A stretch of DNA of 64,000 bases from Begonia masoniana (GCA_022432975.1 CM039508.1:30522433-30586432); one strand, 5' to 3'. Counted from the first letter of the stretch, positions 34,385 to 47,625 are shown. Made by a program: numbers and translations. The notes: a model not told the origin generated them from the letters alone.

Positions 34385-37063
34385 TGTGACGACCCCAACC
34401 CCGTAGGGCCGCCACGGAAAGACTGTGACATTGACATAACCTTTAGCCCAAGCCCTCGTGTTTCTCATAAACTTTTTCATTTTTACTTAACACTTTAAAG
34501 AAAACGGATCTAGACAATCGACCCACCTCTAACAACCTTTAGGGTCTAACTTTGACTTAAACATTTTGAGCGTAAAACATTTCGACTTTTAAAACATTTA
34601 AAACGACTAAAACCATTAATAATTTAAAATGATTAACAATTAAAGTAAGATCAATTAAAACACGACACTAATATAACCTATACTCAAGAAAACAAACTGC
34701 GTGGATCGCTCTAAAAATCGAGCGTATCCTTACCTGTTTTAAAATAACTAAACAGTTCAAAATACCCAAACAGTTCCAGTAAAATTCTAAAATTTAAACT
34801 CCACATTCTAAACAATCTACTACTACTACATATACATCAAAACTCGACTGTTCATACATTTTCTATCAAAACATCTAATCTACATACTTAAACACTTTGA
34901 TACTTTCACAAATTAAACCTACACGTAGACCTACTAACCAACAAAACTAACTCACATCATTCGACATACGTCATTCAAGCCATTGGATTCATCAAGCCAA
35001 AACACACCCCGTCGCCACGAGCACCACCCATCGACCACCTATTCCTTGTCATCATGTAGAACTCTCACCTTCACACCTGTCACCTACATCATACAACATA
35101 AACAGTAAGCCTAATGCTTAGTAAGGGGATGCTCTAAACATAACTTTACATATAAGCATGACATTTATAAAACATTTTCGTTTCATTTCGTAAAACCATT
35201 ACTTTTAGTCCCGTGAGAACATACAATTAGTCCCGTGAGAACATACAGTCAGGCCCGTGAGAAACATACCATTAATCCTGTGAGAACATACAGTCAGGCC
35301 CGTGAGAAACATATCATTAGTCCCGTGAGAACATACATCATTCACATAATCGTTCTTTCATTTAACTTTTCATAAAACATGCTCGTAAATAGTTCGTATG
35401 CACCTTTTATAAAACATGATGCATGAGGAGTTCATAGACATACATAGACATATCATCAATCATTCACAACGTACATGGACATGCTATACTCATAACAAAC
35501 TTAACAAACAACTAATAACTAACATTCTAGGCTACCCGACTCATTAAACCCACAGTCAGAAAATCATCATCAAAATAGAAAAACCTAACGTTGATACGAT
35601 GCAGGGCCTTAAGGGCCGGAAACCTAACATCCACTCACCTGGCGTCCGTAGCTAGCCGAACACCGTCCAAAAGTCGTCTCCACCTAAAGCATTTCATAAA
35701 TAAAGGACATTAAAATCGATCCTAAATAAACGGATCCAAAACTTAAACTAAGCTCCTAGCTAAAACAATTTCTCCTAAAACTTTCATTTTCTCTATTCGG
35801 GCATTTCATCGAGCACGTGGTGTTCACAATTTACTTAACCTCCATTAATGGTTTTCCAATAATCTCTAATATCCAAACTTTAACCTAAATCCACCAATAA
35901 TCATCAATTCATTTAATCTACCTAAATAACGACCAATGTATTCACTAATTAACATAAAAGCACAATATCATCGATTTCTAACTAAAACCTAATTAAACGG
36001 CCACTAATTTGGGTTTGGTCAAAAACTGACCCGAAACTCAAACGTGCATAACTTTTGCGTCGGTGGTCGGAATCAAACGATTCCAGCGGCCACGTACTCC
36101 TCTAATAACCTATTTTAATCTGCCAAAAGGAATTTTAAAACAAATGACCGGAACTAGGTCAATTTAGCAGAAACCCGAATCTGCCCTTAATCGGAAATTT
36201 TCCCCTTTTCGATTTTTCATCAAATTCCATCAATCTCTTCACCAATCGATCACATAAACACTCAATTAGAATAAACTAACCTAAAATCGAAGTTTCCAAC
36301 CACAAACCCGAATTGCCCTAATCGGGCATTCACTGAAATTCGCCCGAACGAGAACCATTACGGCCAGGCGATGAAAACCAGACCAAGGGTCGGCAAACCC
36401 TCGCCGGAGGCGACCAAAAACGGCCGGCAATCGGAGCTCAATCGAGCTCGCCACGCACAGCCCCAAGCCAAACCGAAAAGAGGAGAAAACTGAACCATAC
36501 CGGTCAGGTTTCGCGCGGAGATGGCCGGAGATCGCACGTCAACGTCGTCTGGCCTGAAAACGGCGAGAAATCGCCGTCGTCGTCGGAGGAGAGTCGCCGT
36601 CTCCCGTCTCCCCTGTTCGCTGCCCTCCTTCGGCGTCGAGCTCGAACAACAGAATGGCGATGTCATTCTGTTGTTTGATTTTTATTATTTATTAAATTAA
36701 TAATAATAATTATAATAATTATAATAAACTAAAACTATTTCTTTAATTAGCCTATCGATTCGGTCTCTCTGCAATTTCCTTATTTCTCCAAATATTCCAA
36801 TTTAATCTTAGAGTTCTAACAAAACTCACCGTTCCCAAAACGGACTTATTTTGCTATTTTTACAAATTGATGTACTAAAAAGGTAAAACGGGAACTCTAG
36901 CATTACTCTTCTCGATTTGGGTTTCTAAAATTTCACTTATTCTTCTACAAATCCCCATAAATTTCTAGAGTCCTAATAAAACTATCCGCTCGCAAAACGG
37001 ACCTAATTTACTTATTTACGAAAATAGCCTTAGAGCGGAAACCCGAAAAACTCGGGTGTTACA
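34385..37063 (-). mobile_element. 3' LTR of the gag-only element
   Basis: 2679 bp. It contains an array of CCCGTGAGAACATAC units (35210-35335) in the candidate second intron and a GC-rich block (36360-36660) whose short open frames look like chance. A purine-rich tract on the minus strand (AAGGAGGGAAGGA) precedes it at 37064-37076. Confidence 0.92.
35084..36280 (-). promoter_or_regulatory. Candidate two-intron leader in the gag-only element LTR
   Basis: Minus-strand order: intron 1 36280-35684, exon 2 35683-35639 (45 nt), intron 2 35638-35084 (555 nt; CAG|GTGAGT to TGTAG|GTG). Hairpin GGCC-CTTAA-GGCC follows donor 2. The donor-side segment at 35605-35590 pairs with the acceptor side 35097-35083 with one bulge and G-U pairs where the other families have A-U. 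The 5' LTR copy near 41060 has one acceptor-side change (CATAATAC). Confidence 0.45.
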
Positions 37064-39780
37064 TCCTTCCCTCCTTAATTGGAATTTTGTCCCCAAAATT
37101 ATTGCTTGGTTAACCTTCTAATTAATCACCCTCACATTATCTAAGTACAATGCTTGAAATACTAACCTCGACACCCCTATGGTCCTTCTCACCCTTCGGG
37201 TCTTCATAGTTTTCTATATCTCCGAAGTTTTCAATCCGTCTTACTTCGCACTTCGTAAGTCAATTACTCATACATCCATCGACTTCAACTTAACCCTTCG
37301 TCGCCTAGACCTTCAAATTTCATTTAACTTAACTTCAACTCTAGTTTGTCCCTCAAGCTAAGTTCATTCAATTTCCAACTCTTCAAATTTTGTGACAACA
37401 ATTCGTACTTAATCACTTCAAACCCTTAAAGCTTCTTCGATTCAATAACATTAAGGACCTAATACTTAGATCTCTCATCATAATTCCCTGTTTTGAACTC
37501 TTCTTTACACTACTATCTACATTCCAAATTATCACTCTCATTTTCTATACCTACTTACCTTGCGCAATTATAGCATTTCCTTAGTCACTCTAACGCCATT
37601 CCTTTATACAGAATCTTTGTTACTTAAGTCTTTCCCTTTATGCTCTCAAGGTATCCTCTAAGTCTCTACTATTTTGTCCAATACGCTTGTTTGCACAGTC
37701 TTCGTGCAAATTTCTCTTCCTTTCATCCAATATGCTCTAAATTTCACATCCTCCACTACTTGACTCATAACTCAACCTTCCCTTTAATCTAATTAATTTT
37801 TCTCACTTATCTCTATGACACTATTTGAAGCCCAAATATCAACGTAACCGGCCATTTTATCTTACATCTCATAGTCCTTATTATTATTATTATTTTTTTT
37901 AAGTTGCGACCTCACTCGTTTACTTAAGCTTATTTACTTTAACCTTAGCCGTTCCCAAAATCATTGGCCTCAACTTCGTTATATATAGGTTGGCCCCTTT
38001 TTGATTCCTAATTTAATCTTATTCCTATCTCTTAATTTTACAATATCGATTTCATCCTTCCTCCAAAATTAGGTCCTAAGCATTCTTCTAAATTCTTTTA
38101 TAACATCTCATCCCTACAACCTTTTTGTTTGCAAACTTGTTGTATGTAATTTAACACCTCCCTTCCAAAAATCCTTGCCTTCCTAAGTCACCAAGTATGA
38201 TCCCAAATTCAATGCTAAACTTTCACACTACATCATCTAACATCTCTATCTTAACGTCTTCTTTAAATAAATTAAAAGAAATGTACCTATGACTACGGTA
38301 TACTGCCCTATACTTATTCCTAATATCCTACAAGGACTTCTTCAAAGTTACTAACTAGCCTACTATCTTTCATTCCTTCTAGTCAGGTTCTAAATATTCT
38401 ATTTGTCTTCTTCATAATAATTTGTCTAACAACCTTCTTGTTAGCAAACTTGTTGTAGGTAAACCTACAACCTTAATCTAAATCTTCTAGAGTTCTTAAA
38501 TCTTATCCTTCTATTTTCCCAAAACTTAGAAGCATCCTTTACCTGGAATGGAACTAAGCATGCCATGGCTCATACCACAAGCCCTATCTATTCTCATGTC
38601 TCCAGGCAAATACCAAAGTGATCGAGTTCACTTCTTTAAACTCTCACATGTATCAGCCTTCTCTTAATCCCTTATAGGCCAAGCTTTCTAACTCACCTAA
38701 TCTGATCTCCTTCTTCATATTTCCCCAATTACTACTTAGGCGCTAAATTTTAAACTGATCTACAGCTTTAACCACTTATTGAGGAATGATGATTTCTACA
38801 TCCCCAAAGTTCTAAACTTTTCCAGCTTCACGCTCTATCGTTCGATCATTCATACGCACTTCGAGTTCCACTTAATTGGTCACCACCTAAACTCTCCAGT
38901 CAATTCTTTTCCCTAAAATCTGGAAGTGACTCTTTATTACAATCTACCTCTCGGGTCTTTTAAACACTTAAGTTCCTACTTCCATCTTAGGGGTAAGTCT
39001 CGGTTACGGTGTTTAACCCGAACAGTATCAGCTTTAGACTTACCACTTTTCTCTTATCTTTCTAAACCAAAAGTTCGAAATCACTTACTCGTTACCCTTC
39101 CTAATTGGTACTCACTCTGTCGAACTACACGCACTCATGACTTGACGCGTCTATTATGCACAGACCGCCCTTAGCTTAATTAAGTTTTCTCCCCTATCGC
39201 GTTGGTTTTAAACCTCACACGTCCAAAAAGAGAAACGAATCTCCCTTTATTGACTAACCTTCTAAAGTGGTACATACCTCCTAGCAAACGTCTAATTCTC
39301 GTAACTTAAGTACCACCTTATATAAGATTCCCTATTTTCTAACATCTCTACATTTGTTAACCTAACAACTTTACCTCAATATCTTGTTCTCTTCACCGAT
39401 ATTTACTAAGTCCAATGCTCTTATTCGACAATTTACCTAAGCTAGACTTTTGGTTACTACCTCCATTTAAATACTTAGGAGGTTCGTCAACTAAAGTCCA
39501 ATTTATATTTATTCAACCGTTATATCTCTTAAGTTGTCTCCCTCCAATAGTAATAAATTCTATGTATTTACACACTCGCACAACTATCCCAGGTTATTCA
39601 CCTCAATGCGTAACTTTCTCTATTCACTATCCTCCTTCTATCTAATATACAAAAGTTACGTTTTAAACCCCTACTCTCATTACACTTTTTCTCTGACGCT
39701 CCTTATCTTATTAATCGTCACTATATGAATATACCTGGAATAACCGATGGTTGAGCGGTTCCTTCATCCTCGATCAAGGT
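37064..39780. other. Non-coding interior of the gag-only element
   Basis: About 2.7 kb, C/T rich on the plus strand, with only short frames of under 110 codons and no RT, RNase H or integrase motif on either strand that I can find. It replaces the pol region expected here. Confidence 0.7.
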
Positions 39781-40191
39781 ATACATCCTCGGAGGACAAC
39801 ACAGTGGTATCTTATTCGGTCCTAGACAATCTTTGGCCTTATGCCCCACCCTGTCACACCGAAAACATCAACCGGAATGCAACTTGCACTCCCACCAGAT
39901 GACACATCACATAAGAAACCTTATCTACCTCCTTCACCTTAATAATGTCAAACAATCTTTCCGTTGCTCGAACCTATACCTCGGCCTGTATCGGATCTAT
40001 AGCACATCCATCAAATATTGGAGGTCAAACTGCCTAGTTCGTTCACTACCCTGGTTCCATGAAGTACTATCTTGTCTATTACCATTTCCATCTCGGTCGA
40101 GTAAGATCTCTATTTGTTCTGACCATTGGTGCACTATGTACATAAGCTGACTAATGGATTTCTCCTCGAGTTTTCTAGGTGCTTTCGGCAT
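39781..40191 (-). pseudogene. Decayed gag of the gag-only element
   Basis: A start at 40191 gives MPKAPRKLEEKSISQLMYIV, an Arg/Lys-rich N-terminus of about 60 residues. Near 39880-39825 the minus strand encodes CFRCDRVGHKAKDC, a CX2CX4HX4C zinc knuckle, preceded by an in-frame TGA. The distance between the two is too short for a full capsid domain, so gag itself is partly deleted. Confidence 0.6.
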
Positions 40192-40340
40192 TTTCTTGTT
40201 CCTAGACACATTAAGAAACACATGCAAAATAAACAATTTAGAATCATACATAAACTTAAACACTTACAGTCGATGGAGAGTCCTCGTGCGGCGGTGTGTT
40301 TTTGGCAGACATGTCACAGAACTCGCTTTTAAAACTCCGT

Positions 40341-40353
40341 CTCTCTGATACCA
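40341..40353 (-). promoter_or_regulatory. Primer binding site of the gag-only element (tRNA-Met type)
   Basis: On the minus strand it reads TGGTATCAGAGAG, four bases from the 5' LTR end at 40358. This sets the element's orientation. Confidence 0.85.
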
Positions 40354-40357
40354 TAAC

Positions 40358-43022
40358 TGTGACGACCCCAACCCCGTAGGGCCGCCACGGACTGACCGTG
40401 ACATTGACATAACTTTTAGCCCAAGCCCTCGTGTTTCTCATAAACTATTTCATTTTTACTTAACACTTTAAAGAAAACGGATCTAGACAATCGACCCACC
40501 TCTAACAACCTTTAGGGTCTAACTTTGACTTAAACATTTTGAGCGTAAAACATTTCGACTTTTAAAACATTTAAAACGACTAAAACCATTAATAATTTAA
40601 AACGATTAACAATTAAAGTAAGAGCAATTAAAACACGACACTAATATAAACTATATTCAAGAAAACAAACTGCGTGGATCGCTCTAAAAATCGAGCGTAT
40701 CCTTACCTGTTTTAAAATAACTAAACAGTTCAAAATACCCAAACAGTTCCAGTAAAATTCTAAAATTTAAACTCCACATTCTAAACAATCTACTACTACT
40801 ACATATACATCAAAACTCGACTGTTCATACATTTTCTATCAAAACATCTAATCTACATACTTAAACACTTTGATACTTTCACAAATTAAACCTACACGTA
40901 GACCTACTAACCAACAAAACTAACTCATATCATTCGACATACGTCATTCAAGCCATTGGATTCATCAAGCCAAAACACACCCCGTCGCCACGAGCACCAC
41001 CCATCGACCACCTATTCCTTGTCATCATGAGGAACTCTCAACTTCACACCTGTCACCTACATAATACAACATAAACAGTAAGCCTAATGCTTAGTAAGGG
41101 GATGCTCTAAACATAACTTTACATATATGCATGACATTTATAAAACATTTTCGTTTCATTTCGTAAAACCATTACTTTTAGTCCCGTGAGAACATACAAT
41201 TAGTCCCGTGAGAACATACAGTCAGGCCCTTGAGAAACATACCATTAATCTCGTGAGAACATACAGTCAGGCCCGTGAGAAACATATCATTAGTCCCGTG
41301 AGAACATACATCATTCACATAATCGTTCTTTCATTTAATTTTTCATAAAACATGCTCGTAAATAGTTCGTATGCACCTTTTATAAAACATGATGCATGAG
41401 GAGTTCATAGACATACATAGACATATCATCAATCATTCACAACGTACATGGACATGCTATACTCATAACAAACTTAACAAACAACTAATAACTAACATTC
41501 TAGGCTACCCGACTCATTAAACCCACAATCAGAAAATCATCATCAAAATAGAAAAACCTAACGTTGATACGATGCAGGGCCTTAAGGGCCGGAAACCTAA
41601 CATCCACTCACCTGGCGTCCGTAGCTAGCCGAACACCGTCCAAAAGTCGTCTCCACCTAAAGCATTTCATAAATAAAGGACATTAAAATCGATCCTAAAT
41701 AAACGGATCCAAAACTTAAACTAAGTTCCTAGCTAAAACAATTTCTCCTAAAACTTTCATTTTCTCTATTCGGGCATTTCATCGAGCACGTGGTGTTCAC
41801 AATTTACTTAACCTCCATTAATGGTTTTCCAATAATCTCTAATATCCAAACTTTAACCTAAATCCACCAATAATCATCAATTCATTTAATCTACCTAAAT
41901 AACGACCAATGTATTCACTAATTAACATAAAAGGACAATACCATCGATTTCTAACTAAAACCTAATTAAACGGCCACTAATTTGGGTTTGGTCAAAAATC
42001 GACCCGAAACTCAAACGTGCATAACTTTTGCGTCGGTGGTCGGAATCGAACGATTCCAACGGCCACGTACTCCTCTAATAACCTATTTTAATCTGCCAAA
42101 AGGAATTTTAAAACAAATGACCGGAACTAGGTCAATTTAGCAGAAACCCGAATCTGCCCTTAATCGGAAATTTTCCCTTTTTCGATTTTTAATCAAATTC
42201 CATCAATCTCTTCACCAATCGATCACATAAACACTCAATTAGAATAAACTAACCTAAAATAGAAGTTTCCAACCACAAACCCGAATTGCCCTAATCGGGC
42301 ATTCACTGAAATTCGCCCAAACGAGAACCATTACGGCCAGGCGATGAAGACCGGACCAAGGGTCGGCAAACCCTCGCCGGAGGCGACCAAAAATGCCGGC
42401 GATCGGAGCTCAATCGAGCTCGCCACGCACAACCCCAAGCCAAACCGAAAAGAGGAGAAAACCGAACCATACCGGTCGGGTTTCGTGCGGAGATGGCCGG
42501 AGATCGCACGTCGCCGTCGTCTGGCTTGAAAACGGCGAGAAATCGCCGTCGTCGTCGGAGGAGAGTCGCCGTCTCCTGTCTCCCCTGTTCGCTGCCCTCC
42601 TTCGGCGTCGAGCTCGAACAACAGAATGGCGATGCCATTTTGTTGTTTGATTTTTATTATTTATTAAATTAATAATAATAATTATAATAATTATAATAAA
42701 CTAAAACTATTTCTTTAATTAGCCTATCGATTCGGTCTCTCTACAATTTCCTTATTTCTCCAAATATTCCAATTTAATCTTAAAGTTCTAACAAAACTCA
42801 CCGTTCCCAAAACGGACTTATTTTGCTATTTTTACAAATTGATGTACTAAAAGGGTAAAACGGGAACTCTAGCATTACTCTTCTCGATTTGGGTTTCTAA
42901 AATTTCACTTATTCTTCTACAAATCCCCATAAATTTCTAGAGTCCTAATAAAACTATCCGCCTAATTTACTTATTTACGAAAATAGCCTTGGAGCGGAAA
43001 CCCGAAAAACTCGGGTGTTACA
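40358..43022 (-). mobile_element. 5' LTR of the gag-only element
   Basis: 2665 bp. It is nearly identical to the 3' LTR over its whole length. The clearest difference is the loss of 13 bases at about 42960 (CGCTCGCAAAACGGACC shortened), plus scattered single changes. Confidence 0.92.
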
Positions 43023-44814
43023 AACGGTATGTCAAGAATCAATGCTGAGACTGACGTTGACACTCTACTCAAATCATCAGCTACTACATTGACCTTGTCA
43101 GGGTGGTATTTGATCTCAAAATCGTAGTCCTTGACAAACTCTAACTATCTACGTTGCCTCATATTTAATTCTTTCTGTGTGAAAATATACTTCACACTTT
43201 TATGGTTCGAAAATATCTCACAAGACTGTCCATACAAGTAATGCCTCCAAATCTTTAGTGCAAAAACCATTGCAGCTAATTCTAAGTCGTGTGTAGGGTA
43301 ATTCTTCTCGTTTGTTTTCAACTATCTAGAAGCATAGGCTATTACTTTTCCATCTTGCATCAACACACAACCGAGTCCAACTTTGGAGGCGTCACAATAA
43401 ATGCTAAACTTTCCATTTTCAACAGGGAGTGTTAATATTGAAGCATTGGTCAACTTCTATTTCAAAGTCTGGAAACTGGATTCACATTCCTCTGTCCATG
43501 CATACTTAATATTTTTCCTTGTTAACCGAGTGAGGGGTGTTGCAATCTTCGAGAATCCTTCAATAAATTTCCTGTAATATCCTGTTAATCCAAGGAAACT
43601 CCGAATATCAGTGGCATTCTTCGGTTGGGGCCATTTCTTAACTGCTTGAACCTTGGCTGGATCGACAGATATTCCATCACCTGAGATCACATGACCAAGA
43701 AACTGAACTCTGTCTAACCAAAACTCACACTTGGAAAACTTAGCATAAAGTTGATGTTGCCTTAGTACTCCCAATACCAGGTTGAAATGTCTTGTATGCT
43801 CCTTCTTACTACGTGAATAGATTAGTATATCATTAATAAATACTATGACAAACTTATCCAAATACTCATGAAACACCTTATTCATAAGATGCTGCTGGTG
43901 CATTTGTCAATCCAAAAGACATAACCATAAACTCATAATGTCCATACCTTGTGCGAAAGGCAGTCTTAGGAATATCTTCTGATTTGACTTTCAATTGATA
44001 ATAACCGGACCTTAGGTCAATCTTAGAGAAAACACGTGCACCCTTAAGCTGGTCGAACAAATCGTCAATCCTTGGCAATGGATACTTGTTCTTGATAGTT
44101 AACTTATTTAATTCCCGATAATCAACGCACATACGCATTGATCCATCCTTCTTCTTAACAAAAAGAACTGGTGCACCCCACGGTGAAAAGCTTGGGCGTA
44201 TAAACCCTTTATCCAATAGTTTCTCCAACTGTTTCTTTAATTCCTTAAGCTCTGTAGGTGCTAACCTATAGGGATTCTTAGATACAGGCTCAGCGCCTGG
44301 GTAAACATCTACAACAAACTCAATGTCCCTATTTGGCAGCATGCCAGGAAGGTCATCTAAAAGTACTTCTGGAAAGTCTTGGACAACTAAGATATTTTGA
44401 GGGCTCGGTTTTCCTACTAGCTGCGTGTCTAGAACACTGGCCAAGAAGCATAAATACTCTCTGCATAAAGAGGGTCTACAATTCATAGAAGTCATAACCG
44501 ACATTCCCTTACTCTTCTTCGAGGCTTGAAAGGTATGCTTCAAACCACCAAGGGGTTGAAAACTAACTACTCCATTCCTACAATCAATTGTGGCATAATG
44601 CTTGAACAACCAATCCATTCCTAAGATTACATCAAATCCCATTATATCCATAATAATGAGATCAGTAGGTAAATTCTTGTTTCCTACTAACACAACACTA
44701 TCAAACATCACTTGGTTAGAGTGCATGCGTTCACCAGAGGGTAATGCGATGTTAAATACATGCTCAGTAGGGGAAAACTGTACATTTAACTTGACAGCAA
44801 ACGCAGACGCTATA
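43023..44814 (-). pseudogene. Element B protease end, reverse transcriptase and RNase H
   Basis: From 44814 down: the protease tail ([20 protein letters not shown]), then the RT with [20 protein letters not shown] and [12 protein letters not shown] with motif A Asp intact. A frameshift at about 43890 follows [11 protein letters not shown]. The YxDD-type motif reads [10 protein letters not shown]: the first catalytic Asp is Asn (codon 43834-43832, a G-to-A change). RNase H (43450-43023) has several stops. The enzyme is dead by both frameshift and active-site change. Confidence 0.85.
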
Positions 44815-45484
44815 TGTAACGCCCCCGAACCCACCCTGGCTCGGTGCGCTACTTTGTTAACCAATCCCGCGTTAAAACATAATTTTCATAAACCTCAAAA
44901 CATAAAAATAAACTGACACAGCTGAATTTAAAGCTAAGTCTCCCGAAGCTCTCTTATGTCATACCTAGTTGCCTAGACTCACTAAGTTCTCTTAATACTA
45001 ACCGTTAAGCACCACGGCTTTCTCCCCAAAAATTTCGACAAAGTAACGCCTGAAAATGGCGCCTCCAAAATGCTAGGTACCTGCAAACGAATCCATCCCC
45101 AACCAGTTCCAGAATATTCTTACTCAACTATCCAGCATACAAAATCTCCAAATAACAGTAAAAAGAGAAACTATACTACTAACATCCCTAAGTGAAGAAA
45201 ATTCACAGTATAGGGCGACACATCACCCTTAACTATGACTATATACAACAAATACAAATAGCTATACAATAACTCTCAAAACATCAACCAAAAAGAAAGT
45301 TACGCATTCCCATCATTTCTACAAACAGACATTTACAATAGACTACCAAAAGACAAAGCCCACATCCCCCGAAGACCATGGTCGAGACGCCACGACAACT
45401 GCCAGCACCGACACGCCCCGTACATCTCTGACTGCTCCCAAGTCCAAGCTCACTCACTTAGCTCACCTGTAATTGCGTCGTTAC

Positions 45485-46618
45485 CTACACCACAGAACAC
45501 ACACCCACACACACACACGTAAGCTTACGCTTAGCAAGTAGGGGATAACAAATGTAGTTTAAAACCATGCACTATGGCCAAGAACACTCACACACACCCT
45601 AACACATGAGGTTTCTAACCCTCGGTTGTGTTCGTTTCAATTTCTTTTCATTACTCTTTCACTATTAGCACTTAACATCGAAGCGTTCCCGGAACCTTCT
45701 GCGTAACATCGAAGCGTTCACGGAACTTTATGCTTAACATCGAAGCGTTCACGGAACCTTTTATTTAACATCGAAGCGTTCACGGAACCTTTTATTTAAC
45801 ATCGAAGCGTTCACGGAACCTTCTGCTTAACATCGAAGCGTTCACGGAACCTTCTATTTAACTTTTTACATTTCACTCCCAAAATTTGCAAACAATGTTC
45901 AAACAATGCAACCAACACAACAACGCAACACAATAACTTAACACAACACGAAGCAATGTAATAACAAATAAACCCTGCCGTTCTATGATGTAGGCCCGAA
46001 GGCGAAAGAATTGCACCCACTACTTACCTGACTGCTCGGCTTCCAATTGCTCAATTCGTCCTATCACTTCACTAGCTCGATGACCTAAAATAACGAAAAC
46101 TTAACTTGATAAGTCATCAATAAACTTCTAAAGGATTTTCTAACTAAACTAAACAACACCTAAACACACATTTCACTCTCAAAACACAAATCCCGATTTT
46201 TACCTAAAATTACGACGTCCAACTTCGAACGGCCATAACTCCCTCGTTTTTCAACGGATTTCGACGTGGCACCCCAATTCGGAAACCTCTACATGTCTAC
46301 TATCCATTGAAATATTCAAATCAACTAAACAAATACATTAGCCAACCCGAAAACCCCTCAACAGAATCGGCCCCCAAGTGTTCCAACCCAGTTTTTATGT
46401 AACACTCATCCAATCCTAAATTTAACCACTCAAACAACCTAAACTAGCATATCCAAGGCTTTAATCATCAAAAGAGGAAGAAAATTAACCAAGGGAGTGA
46501 AATTTTCGAAATCCATGAAATAGGGTTTTCAAACCCTCACTAAAACCACTTAAAACTCACTAAAAACCCTCCCAAACTTCATCCAATTGTACACAAACCA
46601 AAACCCATGAAGTTTTAC
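45485..46618 (-). promoter_or_regulatory. Candidate two-intron leader in the 44815-47044 LTR
   Basis: Minus-strand order: intron 1 46618-46085, exon 2 46084-46028 (57 nt), intron 2 46027-45485 (543 nt; CAG|GTAAGT to GGTGTAG|GTA). Hairpin GCC-TTCG-GGC follows donor 2. The donor-side segment 45994-45980 (sense CCTACATCATAGAAC) pairs over 15 bp, two of them G-U, with the acceptor side 45498-45484. Confidence 0.5.
45673..45861. repeat. 31-bp tandem repeat, six units
   Basis: Units of AACATCGAAGCGTTCACGG followed by AACCTTNTNNTT. The first has one base change (CCCGG). The array lies inside candidate intron 2 of the solo LTR. Confidence 0.93.
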
Positions 46619-47044
46619 CTTAGAATGACTTGAAAAATTGAAGCAAAGAGGGCTGGTTCGTGGAAGAGAAGGAAAGGGGAAGAAAATGAAGAAAAAGTTA
46701 CCATTTTTGCATTTTAACTTCACAATTTTTCTCCACTTTTGATTTCTTTCCAAAATCTTTTTAAAATTGCAATCAAACCCTCTTTTTCTCCCATGTATTT
46801 CCAACGTGAAAACCATCATCAAAACCACCTTTTCTTCCTTTTTCATTCACACACTTGGTTTATTTTAAGTGGTTTATGAAGTTTGACTTTTCAAAAGTTT
46901 GAATTTTCAACCTAACTCTTTTTGACTTTTACACCCTTATTTCTTCTTTTTGGTATCTATGCATTATCCTTTATCATTTCATTATCTCTTAACACTAAAC
47001 TCACATACAACCTAGCACGTTATTAGAATTTTTCGGGTGTTACA

Positions 47045-47625
47045 CTATAAATGAGTGTGTTGAACCAGAATCTATTAAAGTAAAAGCAGGTATGGAGTTG
47101 ATCAAAATGGTACCTGACACTATGGCGAGTTGTTCCTCATCGCCCGACTCCAACAAGGAGAATATCCTCAGATTTATCTTAACAGGACCACTCTTCAGAG
47201 CTAGACAGTCTCTGTTAATATGGCCGACTTTGCTATAGTTGAAGCATCGGGTGATTCTGGGATTCAGGCAATCACTGTATGTGTGTCCAACTTCCTCACA
47301 GTTGAAACACTTTCTCGTTCCAAACCTGCACTCGCCCAGGTGACCCTTCAAACACTTTGGTCACTGGGGAAACTTCCTAGTGTCCTGCACCTTCTTTCCT
47401 GTTCCCTGGTTATCCTGGCCTTCATTTGGCCTCTTCATTCCTTTCTGCTAGTGTTGCTGGATAAACTTTCATGGGGCTTCCTTTGGCCCAGCACACTTCA
47501 TCTTCCCTTCTTACACCTCTAACGCCGTGGACACAACTTCGCTGAAGAACAAACCCTTAATACCACAAAATTTTACTCCTCCGTAAATTTTGGGCTTCAG
47601 TCCTTGCATAAATTGGAACACCTTA
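47045..47625 (-). pseudogene. Element B gag C-terminus and protease start
   Basis: Contains CFNCEEVGHTYSDC (intact CCHC knuckle), CFNYSKVGHINRDC (second knuckle with its second Cys replaced by Tyr), and the protease active site TLIDSGSTHSFI. Reading is broken by stops upstream near 47352-47530. It continues from 56319 across the element C insertion: the gag codons for NEDKV lie there and the next residues lie here. Confidence 0.85.

Larger units (their letters stand above)
34385..43022 (-). mobile_element. Gag-only LTR element (TR-GAG-like) nested in element B
   Basis: 8638 bp with LTRs of 2679 and 2665 bp and the perfect TSD AACGG (34380-34384 and 43023-43027). It starts TGTGACGACCCC and ends CTCGGGTGTTACA. 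The tRNA-Met primer site (40341-40353) places the 5' LTR on the right. The 3.3-kb interior has a decayed gag next to the primer site but no recognisable protease, RT, RNase H or integrase. It must have been copied by proteins of another element. The LTRs differ by only a few substitutions and a 13-base deletion, so the insertion is fairly recent. Confidence 0.88.
44815..47044 (-). mobile_element. Solo LTR of another Tekay-like family, in element B protease
   Basis: 2230 bp, starting TGTAACGCCCCC and ending TTCGGGTGTTACA, with the perfect TSD CTATA (44810-44814 and 47045-47049). No primer site or coding domain. It interrupts B just after the protease DSGSTHSFI segment. An array of 31-bp units lies in the candidate second intron. 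Confidence 0.9.

Noticed and set aside
38926..40348. Plus-strand frames of 60-105 codons in the gag-only element interior
   Set aside because: They run opposite to gag, have no recognisable motif and are rich in Leu, Ser and Tyr as expected from C/T-rich DNA.
42303..42650. GC-rich open frames here and at 36281-36666
   Set aside because: They lie inside the two LTRs of the gag-only element, on both strands, with no domain. They are chance frames in transcribed leader sequence.
45673..45861. Regular short repeats with fixed spacing, resembling a CRISPR array
   Set aside because: The whole 31-bp unit is repeated with no unique spacers, in plant retrotransposon DNA. It is a simple tandem array.
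44815..47044. A host intron or gene fragment between parts of element B
   Set aside because: A perfect CTATA duplication and TG...CA ends show an inserted solo LTR.
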